A stretch of 64,000 nucleotides of DNA from Plectrocnemia conspersa (lineage: Eukaryota > Arthropoda > Insecta > Trichoptera > Polycentropodidae): positions 744,001 through 808,000 of the forward strand of contig VTFK01000146.1 in NCBI GenBank assembly GCA_009617715.1, written 5' to 3'. The position numbers and the translations under genes were made by a program. The first letter of the stretch is position 1, and every line of letters starts with the position of its first letter. Below the pieces are notes generated by a model. It saw only the letters and a program-made list of their open reading frames with translations. It was not told the origin of the DNA and ran no database searches. This document shows positions 47,915 to 59,610 of this stretch, one piece after another.

Positions 47915-47952
47915 TATAATGTTATTTTTTATTTATAAAAAATAACATTATA
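47915..47952. repeat. Palindrome, perfect 18-bp arms
   Basis: TATAATGTTATTTTTTAT (47915-47932) and its complement (47935-47952) around 2 nt, 20 bp after the tandem duplication. Confidence 0.92.
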
Positions 47953-48570
47953 AATACTATTAAATAATTCGGGCAATATTTCCAATTACTAACACAGTAT
48001 AAATGTTTAGTGTTCTTAAGAGCTTATTTTCTTCACCACATTCCATCTCAATATAAGTGTTAACAAGAGTAGAAAGCGAGCTTTGAACAAATGTGCTTTG
48101 ACAAACAAACACATTAATAAAATTGTTAATTTGAAACACTCGAGAATATTAAGAGCGATAGTCGCACAAACGTTCAAAAATCATTATTGTTAATTTCCAT
48201 AACAAAACATACTAAAGCGCATCAAATACTATTATTCATTTATGATATTCGATACTAGATAAAAACAAGACAGTGTCTCACGCACCGAATATAATGCTAA
48301 TAATTGGAAGCGAGCATAATGGTCGTCTACAAATGACCACCCGGAAGACATACCATTGCTTTATTACAGAATAAATAACTGAATAAATAAATGGAATAAA
48401 TAACTTTTGGTTCATATTTATTATATGAACAAATTTTGGAAGGCAATTGATTATTTTAACTAATAATAATAAATAGCTTCGGCAAACATTCCATTAGTAT
48501 CTAAGCGATAATTTATAATATGACATATGTCAAGCAAATATTTATTATTATATTATCTATTTCATCCAGT

Positions 48571-48880
48571 TTAACTAGAACTTGAACTTGAATTCCTCAT
48601 TAATCGTCGAGCGCTAGCTTGTCCTTGTATTATGCGATCAAGCTTTGGAACGACCCCGTTGACTCGATGTCAAGGAAATTGTTAATTAGTATAAGAGGAT
48701 CTGGTTGACCATTTCGCGCACAAGTCATAAATGACATGTCAGAACAAGAGAAAAGCGAGGGTCATCGTCTTGCACGACTTCTATTAATTCAGACCCTGCG
48801 TGTCTTCGTTATTATGCGGTATTACAGTTTTTTTCTTCAGTGGCTTAATTGTAGGTACTAACGTAGCAAACGCGCTTAAC
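48571..48880. promoter_or_regulatory. GC-elevated island
   Basis: Contains CATTAATCG, ACTTGAACTTGAATT and GTCATAAATGACATGTC words. No coding frame. Putative enhancer. Confidence 0.3.
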
Positions 48881-49230
48881 GGCTACCGGTTGTAATTCAT
48901 TATTGATAATTCTGAGTTCACGATTGTCTTTAAGTATTCATGAAAAAGCGGCTTAAAATATTCATAGGAGAACAATGAAAAGAAAAGGAGAATTCGGAGA
49001 AGTGTTTTGAACATGTTTAGAATATCGAAAAGCATGATCTGCTGAAATAATATTTTCATTATAATCTTTGTTAGTTGTAATGATGTTTCATTTAACAAAC
49101 ATGTATTTATTTATTTTATTTTAAAAAATTTTGCTTTTGACAACTTAATATTCGGTATAAATTTTATTGTATATTCAAAGAAAAAAAATCACGAGAAATA
49201 ACACATAGTACTTATAAATCATACCATCGC
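48881..49230. other. AT-rich spacer
   Basis: The minus frame 48883-49098 is Leu/Ile/Phe-rich and without domain. Confidence 0.5.
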
Positions 49231-49620
49231 AGATTACTATCCAACCACTCCTCTCTATTGACCCGAGCTCAATTTCGTATCCAGATTGTCAAAAATCAAA
49301 AGCCAATTAAGCCCCCCCGTTTAACGATAGGGTGTTGTTCAGTTCCCATGTGAATCGGTTGCTTGTAACACAATTGGTAATTTGTAATGACCGCATGTAA
49401 ATTGGTCATTGGATTCGTAGTCGCACGGCGCTAAACAATTAACTAAACAGTAACCGAGCAACAAAAATTTGTAACGATTTAGACGTTAACGACTTTCGAC
49501 CGTATCTGAGCGTGACTTAACAATGTCCAATAAATTGTATCGATAAATTAATTATATCGAATCTAGCGACTTTTAGCATCGGATAAAGTATCAACCAAAT
49601 TTTGAATGTCTGAAATATTC
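49231..49620. promoter_or_regulatory. GC-elevated island
   Basis: Contains several TTGGTAATTTG/AATTGGTCATTGG-like words and CpGs. No frame. Putative regulatory DNA. Confidence 0.3.
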
Positions 49621-49740
49621 AAGATTAAGAAGTATACTATTTCTTATGTTAGTTATTATTATAATGTCAGATGAAGCTGGTCGCTTATTTTTGAGAGTAT
49701 ATAGTATTGGTAAAAATATTTTCTAATGTAATCGCTCTTA

Positions 49741-50020
49741 TCAGGAGTCATCATCGTTGAAGCACGAGATTTGAGTGCACGTGCGTGATGCAATTAAATG
49801 CATCAAGACATCCCGAAGACAGCAGGAGATTAGTGGCTGGTCCAGAGCACGCGTACTACAGCTTCCGTGTTCAGCTCCATGTGCTCGGAGCGTAATGTTA
49901 AAACTAGTTTTGTGCTCCGAGAGATCGACAAAAAACATCACATGTACACAAGACCAATTTAATGTGTATACGTGCTCTAAAAAATCGTGTTTCGATTTTC
50001 AGTTAGTAGAAGGAAATAAA
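49741..50020. other. Island with nested GC hairpin
   Basis: CTCGGAGC (49884-49891) pairs with GCTCCGAG (49914-49921). Inside the loop AAAACTAGTTTT (49900-49911) is itself a perfect palindrome. Both strands have open frames (49741-49941 -, 49775-50023 +) without known domains. A structured RNA or regulatory palindrome is possible. Confidence 0.35.
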
Positions 50021-52030
50021 TAAATAATACATACTACTAAATCTTCAGCGGTTAAATGAAATAAATATAATACAGCATTGAATTGGAAAACTAAATCAAA
50101 TTAGATTTGTTGTGTAATTTTGCATACACTGTGTAAATCAATATGGTATATTTAATGTTTTATAAATTTTTTTAAGCCCACTGTCAAGACATCAATTTTG
50201 TTTCTGAACACCCACTTAAAATAAATAATCACCTGCCACTTCAAAATATATTATTTATGCCACAATTATCGCAATTGATATAAACTATTAATATAAATAT
50301 TTACACATTTTTTTAATTTAATTTTTTACAAAAAATCATTTTTATCAATTTTGGGGTTATTGATTATTGCGAAAACGAAAATTGCGTACAGCGAAAATTT
50401 CAAACAAATATTCTGATCATAGATAATAAATATACAGATATTTCGTTTTCTTTCAAATTTCTTTAAACAGACTTTTATTAATTTAAAAATGTTAAAAATC
50501 CAATACCAATCAATAAGATAGTTCACAGCTGCATAATCATTTACCTGTAAACCTACAAAATAGTGACTTTAAAAGTCCTGGAAATTCCCAATAATTAAAA
50601 CTTTTTTTGCTGATCGCTAAAATCATGGCAAAAAAATAATTTTAGTAAATATTTGTATGAATGTATGTGTGTAAAAACGAGTACTTATTAATTAATAAAA
50701 AAAATATAGCGAAAGTAATGTTATTATATATTTATTTATTTTTTATAACAACTACAACAACGCAATTTTAATTATATATATAAAACGCTAATTGTAAAAA
50801 AGGGTATTTAAATTTTACTTTTTCTGCGCAGAATTTTATTAATTATCGTTGTTAATATTCATGCCGTTAATAATACTCGATCGCTTTCTGTTGATGTTGG
50901 TTTAATTGTGAGCAAAAATGTATCAATAAGATTAAGATTTTGAGTTGCATCTTCGCCTAGTTGCAAAATCTTGAAATCATTTCGTTTCATTAAATTTTTT
51001 TACCGGAGAAATATTCTTCGATTGTCAACTGGATATTATTAAAATCTGCTATTTGCTTTTTTAATTATATTATTATCCGATTCCAAACTATCTTAATTAA
51101 AAAAGTTGTTCTATTAAATCTTCAACTTTCTCCATTATTTTAATATTTTTTTGGGAGCAACTTAAAAATTAGATTTAAATGGAAACATAGTTGGGCTTTT
51201 ATACCAAAAGGAATTAAAGAATTGAGCTGCTTTATTATTTTTTCATTTTAACATTTTTAGTTATAAAGTTGTATTAATTTCAGAGACAGCACAAAAGTCG
51301 GAAATTCCCGGATTATCTCGACACAGAATCTCTACTAGAAACAAAAAAATATAAAAATATGTATATATATAATTTTGTACTAGTAAAAATGATGAAAAAT
51401 TACAAATAAAATATATGGGACTAAAATCAATATTTCTTTAAATTAAAATGTTATTACGGCAGATTAAGTTTTTTAATAATCAAAACATTTGTAAAAAATC
51501 TCCTTTTGTTTTAATTTTTCTCTTATGAATATCTTAAACCGTTTTCTTAAATTATATATTCAATAAAGCAGTTAATATAATTCTTTGATAAATGTATTTA
51601 AAATATTTTTTATTTGAAAGTATTAAAACCTTAAAAAATATTACAATATAGTTAAATTACTAATCGGACCTTTAAACATGTTTGTTTTTGTGTGTATTTG
51701 TTGTCTACAATTAAACATTTGCTTACAAAAAAATAGTCTAAAAAAATATTTTTAAGTAATCATGTAGATTTTGTATAGTAGATTGTTTTGTAAATATACA
51801 TTAATTATATCTAAATATTTTGTGAATATATAATATTATTTATTAACATTAAAGATGTTAAATAATGTAACCAAAAAGGTTTCAGTAATTAATAAGGAGA
51901 CTATTAAAAAATAATCATTGCTTATTTTTTATCACAACTAGAACTCATACTAATTAATTCCCAAATATGTTGATGTACTTTTTATATATTATCAAATCTT
52001 ATATGCTTATTTTTTCTTCAATAAATTAAC
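50021..52030. other. Long AT-rich desert
   Basis: No feature seen. Confidence 0.6.
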
Positions 52031-52680
52031 TCGCATAGTCACAAATCGTGCAGATCTAACAGTGATTCAGAGTCATGAGTCGCCCAATGATGAATCATTG
52101 GACAGTCGTTCACCTTTTGTGCACCCAAGACCATTTCACCTAGCCGCTATGGGCAATTGCATTGGTTTACAATAAAATATCGGTGGTTAAACGGCTTAAT
52201 GACAACCTTGACAACGATTACACACACACTTCTAAGGTACAGTTTGCGATAATGATCAAATCAAAACCGCAACTAATACTTTACGTTCAAAGACACGCTC
52301 CCTAAAGTACGGCTATCACTAACCACCCCATGAGGTTTCGAATTTCAACTCTTCGATTGTAAACTTTCAACCCTCGCGGTAGTAATTGTGCGTTAATTCT
52401 CCTTCGGGGAAGCTAATGATTCTCAGCGAGTCAATTGTCATTCAATTTGTTGAATTTGATCATTGCAACGTCGAAATGACGGGTTGTCGTTGCGACCGGT
52501 CATAATGACAGGCTTCGGTCGGTCAGGACGACAATAGAGCACGCGTGTTGTTCAAAGCCAAATTATACACATTGAGACCGTTCATTATTGTCCTGAATTA
52601 CACGTGTGTCCTGCGAAGAGAGCTATGAATATGGAAGGATCGGGGGTGTTGCCTACGCGTTCCGTAACACCTTAGTTCTA
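52031..52680. promoter_or_regulatory. Large GC-elevated island
   Basis: About 650 bp, the longest uninterrupted island without any useful frame. It carries Runt-type words on both strands (AACCACCCC at 52321, GTGGTTAAAC at 52182), a TTTACAATAAAA AbdB/Cad-type word (52167) and many ATTG/TAAT cores. Best read as an enhancer. Confidence 0.4.
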
Positions 52681-52854
52681 TGCCTTATTATATATATACC
52701 TAGAAACGGTTGAAAATAAAATTAAATTTCAATCCTAAAATATTTGCATTTTAACAACCAGTGACTGGTTTAAAAGTAGTATTTATATATTTAAATAAGC
52801 AGTCATTTTAAATTTAAAATTTGTTCAAATCAATCATATACCATCCTGATAGTC

Positions 52855-52890
52855 AGTAAATCTGGGTTCGAATCTTATGTGAAAGCATGA
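52855..52890 (+). mobile_element. SINE trace (B-box)
   Basis: CTGGGTTCGAATC at 52862-52874 matches the polymerase III B-box with the usual SINE context, but the rest is not recognisable. It lies directly before a Tigger-like element. Confidence 0.35.
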
Positions 52891-52903
52891 GTTTTTCATT
52901 ATA

Positions 52904-53355
52904 CAGTGAATTCTCTTTGTAACGAATACCGCAATAACGAAATTCCCAGTATAATGAATCTTCAATTTATCCCCGAAAAACTTTCCGAAAAAATGTTTTC
53001 ATTGTAACGAATACTGTTCTCAATATAACGAAATATTTTAATCCGAATTTAAGAACGACGTTACAACTTCAAACAATATTTCTCTATATTCAGTTTGCCT
53101 TTGACTTGGCGTCTACTAAATGTGTTCACAAGCGACATTCAAAGTATTTCGCCGACACTCAAACTTTTTTATAACACATTTTTTAACAAATTTTCATTAC
53201 AGTATCCTTAAAAATAGAAAAAAAAACGATTTGTCAATCTTGTAGGGGGTTATTTTGCTACTGTAGTGAAATGGTAATTAAAAATAAAATAAAAATATAT
53301 CAATATAACGAATTTCTTTCTTCGGGACCATAAGCTTCGCTATACTGAGATTCAC
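52904..53355. mobile_element. Tigger/pogo-type MITE
   Basis: Left tip CAGTGAATTCTCTTTGTAAC after TA (52902-52903). Right tip, read inward, GTGAATCTCAGTATAGCGAA beside TA (53356-53357) with the first two bases lost. TAACGAA occurs five times in the element and inverted near the right end, typical subterminal repeats of this group. 450 bp, no transposase frame. Confidence 0.8.
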
Positions 53356-53357
53356 TA

Positions 53358-54715
53358 ATTAAAATTCAGATCGACCATCACAGATTATGATTAACACAAT
53401 GATCAATTATTAAATAAGATAGATAGTTTATAATTAATAAAAATATGTTACTGATTTGTAGACTGATTTTATTGTGAATTGAAAGTCTCACAACTTACTT
53501 ACTAGTTATCGATTGTGTTTACTAATTTACTATAGCTAATCTTTTAGTTAATGCAGAGTTTAATTTTGAATTATATTTGCTGCTAAAAATATTACAATTT
53601 AGCATACACAAAATATATTGAAAACTATAGACAGACTTAAAATAAATATCAGCTTAAAAAGTACACAGCTGCAAAAAAAATCTGAAATTTCGTCAGTTAA
53701 AAAGTTTTTATTTAATATTTTTTTTTACCTATTATTTGTTTTGCCAATGATTGTTATAAAAAGCATCAGATTAAGTGGCTTAGTTTTGTTATGCGTTATA
53801 CATAATGCAGCAGTACATCGAAGAAAAATAACTACCTGCGTTGTTTAAATACACAAAAGCTAAATACAATAAATAAAACAACTGCGTTTTTAGATTATAA
53901 GAAAAATTCAAAATAATTTACTACAAGTATATACTAATAGTTAAACAAATATTCGAATAATAAATATATTCTGTATTTGAATATTAAAATATTTGGATTG
54001 GGGTTTCTAATGTTGTACAAGGATTTGTGTATTTATTATAAGTATTATTTAATGCAATTAAATATTAGGATAAAAAAAAAGTAGAATTGTATAACAAAAA
54101 AGCTTACCCATTGGACGATCAATCTTATATGTAAAACTTGTATATACTTATTACTGATGAAATCAGGAAAATCAAGAGCTTTGCTCAAACATTTATTAGG
54201 CAGTTGGAAAAGAATAACGCCGATTCTGACCGCACACTTGTTGTCCGTGTCTGGCCTCTACAGTCATTCTTACAACTGAGCTTTTTTAACACTACATAAT
54301 ATAAAACGTACTTTTTAAATGATATTTATTGAAAAAAAATACATTTTAAATAAAAAATAATAAGTAAAATAATTTATAATTTAATTTTTTAGTAGAATAA
54401 AATTATTATTACTGACTTCTGAGATACAGAAACTATTATGTATATAAATATTTTTTCCAAATTTGTATAAGGAAAATTCAGTTTCCAAAACAATTATTTA
54501 TAAAATGACTTATATCATAACATTATTACGATTAATTTGATTGTTTTTTTTTTCAATAATATGCAAGAATATTTTAATATAAAAAGAACAAATACTTTAA
54601 AATATTTTATTGTTAATCACAAGGCACACATTCAGTAAAAATATAACATTACCGCAAAATAATATTTTAAACTGTTTTTTTTTATATATCTATTTAATTA
54701 CATTTAATTAAGACC
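53358..54715. other. AT-rich spacer
   Basis: The 76-codon plus frame (53618-53848) has no domain. A short GC patch is at about 54205-54285. Confidence 0.5.
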
Positions 54716-54788
54716 GTCGTTAACAGGTTAGCCCAATGTGTCACATCAGTCTAAATTTATACTTAGTATACAAATATTACAAATTACC

Positions 54789-54968
54789 ATGGCTTACATT
54801 AAATACAGCAATCTGCAATGATCCATACTACGGAGCTGGATGGCGAAAGTCATAGATGTGTCTGTTAATACAGAAATCTTGGCACTAACGGACATTATAG
54901 ACTATGAGGACGAGATCGTAATTTTCAAAGGCATTCTGGAACGTAAAACTGGAACTGAAATAGCATAG
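54789..54968 (+). pseudogene. Coding-like frame with one internal stop
   Basis: From ATG at 54789 the frame reads MAYIKYSNLQ, a TGA (54819-54821), then SILRSW, MAKVIDVSVNTEILALTDII and DYEDEIVIFKGILERKTG before TAG at 54966. The part after the second ATG (54840) is 42 codons long with balanced acidic, basic and aliphatic residues, very unlike chance frames here, and the other frames are closed. I cannot name the family. The in-frame TGA could come from a CGA codon by a single transition. A decayed gene copy or transposon fragment is the best reading; a 42-codon small ORF is the alternative. Confidence 0.4.
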
Positions 54969-54970
54969 TT

Positions 54971-55760
54971 GGATTGTTAACAGCACATTATATACAATAT
55001 TAGTGAATAAATATGCAATATGACTCAACGTGCGTTCCAAAGTGTGCACTATTATTACTTATACATACAAAACCATCTGGGTGTGTGTAGATAATATATT
55101 AGTATCTTAACCGATTGAATATTCAACGGAAATAAAAAAATATACTATAAATTAACCTTAGATTTTATATTCTTAATAAATATTAAAATATAATTTAATT
55201 ATAATACATTAATTTCTTTTACATATTATTCCAATAGTAAATAGTTATTTATTTCCCTAAAATATTAAAATGCTATAAAAGCAGATCGATTATATACGTA
55301 ATTGATATTCGCAGGAAAATACAAAGACTACGACTAATAATTATTTATACTCATGAAAACGGAGAATAACTTTAAGATTATATTTCTTATGGACTGTACC
55401 ACCTACTCATGGGAACTCGTAGTGATAATCAGTGAAAACCTTGACATTCGATTGAACTTCACGTACTTTTTCAGTCATTGCTTTTCATGGCACTTTCATT
55501 GAGACACTTGCAACTTACATATATAATTCATTACTTTTTATGACGCGTTGAAACAATTCTAGATCGTCAGCAATTTCGTTTAATAATTCCTTAGCATTCA
55601 GATGCTGCTTTTGTTAAAAATACAGTTTTGGAGTAAATATATATTAAAAATAAAATGCTTTGCACGTATTATATATTAATATTGCTGTTATTAATAAAAA
55701 AATTAAACAGATTTTCTCAAACAACGTTTTCACAACTTTATTACTGAATAACCTTTCTCA
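54971..55760. other. AT-rich spacer
   Basis: A moderate-GC patch at 55380-55520 has no frame or motif I can support. Confidence 0.5.
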
Positions 55761-55790
55761 CTTAATTACTCATTGCGGATAATCATGCAG

Positions 55791-55828
55791 ATTACACGGG
55801 CGACTTCGCGGAAAAACTCCAGAAAGCG
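55791..55828 (+). CDS. Candidate 38-nt microexon
   Basis: ATGCAG ending at 55790 after a pyrimidine-leaning stretch could be an acceptor. GCG then GTATGTG at 55829 is a strong donor. Between them one frame reads YTGDFAEKLQKA. The same frame is open from 55766 (LLIADNHAD) through the donor to a TAG beyond 55990, over 70 codons. A second frame from ATG at 55785 reads MQITRATSRKNSRK up to the donor. The open frames, raised GC and strong donor favour an exon; no family is recognised, so a conserved non-coding block remains possible. Confidence 0.25.
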
Positions 55829-55970
55829 GTATGTGTTTTTTTTTTATTGCGAATCCTAATTTGCATTTTTGCACCACAATTATCGTTCGGTGCATTGTCC
55901 GTCGATACACTTGGCCGCGTGTCCATTGTGTTTTGTACCCCTGGTGCATTTTTTCATAAATTGATTTTTT
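55829..55970. promoter_or_regulatory. GC-elevated block after the candidate microexon
   Basis: CpG-containing sequence with a TTTGCAT octamer-like word (55859). Regulatory or intronic. Confidence 0.25.
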
Positions 55971-56261
55971 ATTATGTGAAATTACATAAAGCCAGTTAGT
56001 TACGTGACTGTATTGTGTATAACAAGGAATACTGCTATTTGTAATTCCGTTTTTTTATTGTTATATTATGAGTAATACTCCATTAAATACAAATTAATTG
56101 AAAATACATAAAATATTTATTAATCATTATTATTATTTATTCAAAAATACATATGTACATAGATAGTAAATAATTATTAGGGATGGATGTAAAATAATAT
56201 AAAGTGAAAATTTATGAAAAATAATGTATAAATAAAGTCATGATCATAAAAATGATATTAA
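55971..56261. other. AT-rich spacer
   Basis: No feature seen. Confidence 0.55.
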
Positions 56262-56503
56262 TTATAAAAAATATGTTTTTTTTTTTTTTTTTTTTAAAAC
56301 AATATTTGTTATTATCGTCATATACAGTTTGTATGTGTTAGTTTTCCGTGGATGCGTCCGTATGTTCCAAGCGTCCAATGCGAAGAGAGAAGCGGCAGCC
56401 TCTACGATCTTCATTGGTTTGAAGTTAGGTCGACCTCCTCTTGGTTAAAGTTCGTATGAACTTGGTTAGTCCAAGTTGAAGAGCTCTCGAAGATCTCTTT
56501 CAT
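56262..56503 (-). CDS. Two overlapping small ORFs (30 and 50 codons)
   Basis: On the minus strand ATG at 56503 opens a 30-codon frame (MKEIFESSSTWTNQVHTNF, then QEEVDLTSNQ) whose TGA overlaps the ATG of the next frame (ATGA at 56414-56411). The second frame reads MKIVEAAASLFALDAWNIRT and then HPRKTNT before entering a poly-A tract. Both lie in a GC-normal patch (56340-56510). The pairing could be a uORF and ORF, or one older frame broken by a frameshift. The plus strand has a poly-T plus CAG acceptor (56347-56349) and a 40-codon frame, so strand is not certain. No homologue recognised. Confidence 0.25.
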
Positions 56504-56509
56504 GTTTTT

Positions 56510-57600
56510 CTTGTTTATTTTTTTTTATATTAATTCAGAGGCTTAAAATATTTTTTAAAAAAATGAATATTAAAATATTTTTTGTTATGTTATTTTATTT
56601 CGTACGCTATAATTTATTGGTATTATTTTCTATAAAATTAATTTACATCAAATAAAATTTTAAAAAATCATGTTTTTTTTCATAAAAAATAATTATTTCT
56701 TCAGATAAGTAAATATATAACTATCTGGGGTACCTCAAAACAGTGAAACATCGACCACCGTACATGTACGGCGATACTACTCAAAAGGTTAATTTTATAT
56801 TGAGGATCTAATAAAAAAAATTTTTTTATTTAACCAAATACAGTCAATTAAAAATTTTTTTTTTTAAAAATTTTTTTTTTATAAAAAACTATTAACTGTT
56901 GAAGTAATACTTACTTTGTAATTTTGTAACGAATATTCTTATCACACCTTCTACGAGAACAATGATTGATTTAAATTAGGAAAAAATAGGATACATTCTT
57001 CAATTAAAATTAATATGATAGATATATTATTGCGAATTTTTATTTTTTTATATTGCAATTATAGCTAATATATTAAAATAACATAATAAATATTTTGCAT
57101 ATATAATACTCAAAAAATATAATTTTAATAGTATCACTGATTGAAATATTGTCTAAAAAATATTCTGTATATCGTAAGTAAATTTATTAATTCTATCCAT
57201 ATTTTATTATAATATTATATTTAATAATTGGGAATATATTATCACAGATATTTTTAAATCTTGTATAAATTACATTACTTTTTTCCATCTAAAGATGATA
57301 TTTTTAATTTTTCTAAAATCTTATTATGCATCATAAATCATTTGGCGCATTTTAAACATACGTCTGAGTTTTATAAAATACAATTCAATTTTGTAAATTA
57401 GAATAGCTTTTAATTATAATATTTTTTTCATGGGTTAAAATATATTATTATTATTATCTCCACGTTGATTTTTAACAGAAACAACCACGTTTGAAAAACT
57501 AAATCTGAATATAAATATTGATAATCTAAACTAATAATCATATGCCCGAAATAAATAACCACCTGTGCATATACATAGATACAAAACAACAAAAAAATAT
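56510..57600. other. AT-rich desert with one piggyBac-like end
   Basis: Besides the terminus at 56789 nothing can be supported. Confidence 0.55.
56745..56792 (-). mobile_element. Possible piggyBac-like end with palindrome
   Basis: TTAA at 56789-56792, then on the minus strand CCTTTTGAGTAGTATCG, followed by the perfect palindrome CCGTACATGTACGG (56758-56771). Same tip-plus-palindrome layout as 42371 and 45346. Second end not found. Confidence 0.45.
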
Positions 57601-58160
57601 TCTCCACACCGATCGATAGTGAACGCGACTACTTTCGAGATCACTACAAAAACCGTTATGTAAATTTACAGCGTACTATTACTACGTCCATACTATTACG
57701 AACGAGGCCAGGTACAGATACAGATAGGTAGGTAGGTGTATAATATAGTAAAAGGGAGGGCAGAAGAAGAAGAGCTTACAACACACAAAAGGAGCAAAAA
57801 GAAACAAAAGCTACCTGAGTTGGAGGCGCAGGTGTTACAGAAGGGCCGTGTAAATCATTGGCAGGTTTGAACAGGTCGGATACGAACCTGTATATAGCCT
57901 GGGCTTTGGGCCTAGGGCCAGTGCCAGTACCTCAGCCACTGGACCTCGAAATCAGTGCAGGCAGTTTGATCAGATTAAATTAATTTAAAAAAAAAGTGTA
58001 CGCGAAGAAAATAGGTATCGAAAGTCAACAAGGTAGTTTTGGGTCGTATGGTTTTTATTTTTGAAAAGCTAACGAACTGACGACCTGACCCTTGAGTCGA
58101 TATAATCGTTTTGACCCTTGATACGAACCCGTTTCTTCAAATCACACCTGCACGCTTTGG
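57601..58160. promoter_or_regulatory. GC-elevated island with nuclear-receptor sites
   Basis: TGACCCTTGA occurs twice in the same orientation (58086-58095 and 58112-58121). Its complement TCAAGGGTCA is an extended nuclear-receptor half site of the FTZ-F1/ERR/HR type. A GA-rich tract lies at 57750-57810. The same island contains the candidate exon at 57815-57930. Confidence 0.4.
57815..57930 (-). CDS. Candidate 116-nt exon
   Basis: Between a CTGAG acceptor-like end (57931-57932) and a CAG/GTAGCT donor (57814-57813) one frame gives 38 residues: TGTGPRPKAQAIYRFVSDLF, then KPANDLHGPSVTPAPPTQ. The composition is strongly protein-like and GC-rich. A stop lies just upstream in frame, so it would start at the acceptor. 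Weak points: the acceptor lacks a good pyrimidine tract, a second minus frame is also open, and a plus-strand frame (KLPELEAQVLQKGRVNHW) is open too. I recognise no family. Confidence 0.28.
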
Positions 58161-59340
58161 CGTTGAGATGATCCTTACAAATTATGGGTTTGTATTTACT
58201 TGGGTGTGTGTGTGTATGAACAATATGCACTTGTGGTTCTTAATTGTCGAAACGTGATATAAAAGATTTAGTTTTAGATCCATATGATTAATTTACTAAC
58301 ACAAGTTGGGCTACTCACTCGTGAGGAAATACTCATCGCTTATTGTTCTATGAGTAGGCTTTTTATTTATCTCAATTTTGAATTGTATTGTATATTACTT
58401 CAGAAAGAACATACTAAAAATATAAAGACACAAATCCTTGTATAACATAAAGAGACTAGAATCTGAAAATAATAATATTTATGTAAATAGATAACAAATA
58501 TCTTTGCCTATTTTTTAAAATATTTGTTATTCGTTATTTTTTGTCCTATTCGTATAATATTTTTGTCCTGTTCGTAAAACATAAAAAACCTAGAAACTCA
58601 AAAAGTCTTTGTTTATTACAACAACGATAGTAGATATTTTATTCAGTGTGCGAATGTATTATCTATAGTAACTCGATTGTGCCTAGGTATTAATGTTTTG
58701 CGAAATTTATCTGTTTATCTTTATAAAATTCATAACATTCATGTCCATAGCAACTAAATTCCGACAAACAAAATAATAAAAAAAAACACTTCTTACTTCT
58801 GAAATTTCAGAAATGACTTGTACTTTTGAGTTAATATTTTTTTTAAATCAATACAATTAGTATTAATTTTAAATCTGTCGAAGGCAATCTATTATGTTAA
58901 TATTTTTTGCATACTAAATTGTAGATATTTTGACAGCAGATATAAATTAAAATATGCTTCGTACTGATTTAAGTTTTAAAACACTTAATGCTTCTGTGTA
59001 TATTAAATTAAAATAAATAGTATTGATACTTTTAATTTTTTTATAATATGAAACGCGTACTCATTCCTTAATCTGTATTTTTAGATTATTTTATAACTAT
59101 ATATTTTATCGTTTACTAATTGATGTTTAAAAAGTTTAAAATAACGAATATTTTGCAACTCTAATTTTGACACTTCTTTGTAAAAAGTCAAAGCTTAAAT
59201 ATTGTATTAAATACTTGGATTTTATTAAACGTGACTTCATATGTTATCATATATTTATTTTTATGATTTTTTACAATGCCATAATAAATCGCTTGCTAAT
59301 AATCTTATTACACCCAATAATGAAAATACGGTCAGGCTGT
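58161..59340. other. AT-rich desert
   Basis: A short (GT)n run is at 58204-58215. Otherwise nothing. Confidence 0.6.
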
Positions 59341-59610
59341 GAAGAATCGTAAAGCGCCCCAAACACTACCAGTCTTAAGCATCTCACAGTTCAGGGCATT
59401 AGAGGCAAAGACCCCTCGCTAATTTGCCTCGTGCGTTTTACAACCTTTTTATCTCTCTGGCTTCATTTGAATTTTGATTGGTCGTAAAAGCAAGCGAAAG
59501 CTCGCACTTCCGACGGATGTCTTACAGAAGTGAAGCGAAAAGCTCGTCTTTCAAATCACGACCGGCTTAGAAGTTAGAAGAAGATAACAAACGAGGTGTC
59601 GGAGGTTAAC
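59341..59610. promoter_or_regulatory. GC-elevated island
   Basis: CpG-containing block with a near-inverted GCGAAAGCTCGC (59492-59503). No frame. Putative regulatory DNA. Confidence 0.3.

Larger units (their letters stand above)
47241..48570. other. Mostly AT-rich spacer
   Basis: A modest GC patch at 47400-47540 (TCTTCGCTGGCGGGTCGAGG) has no clear frame. The rest holds the duplication and palindrome near 47.9 kb. Confidence 0.45.
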
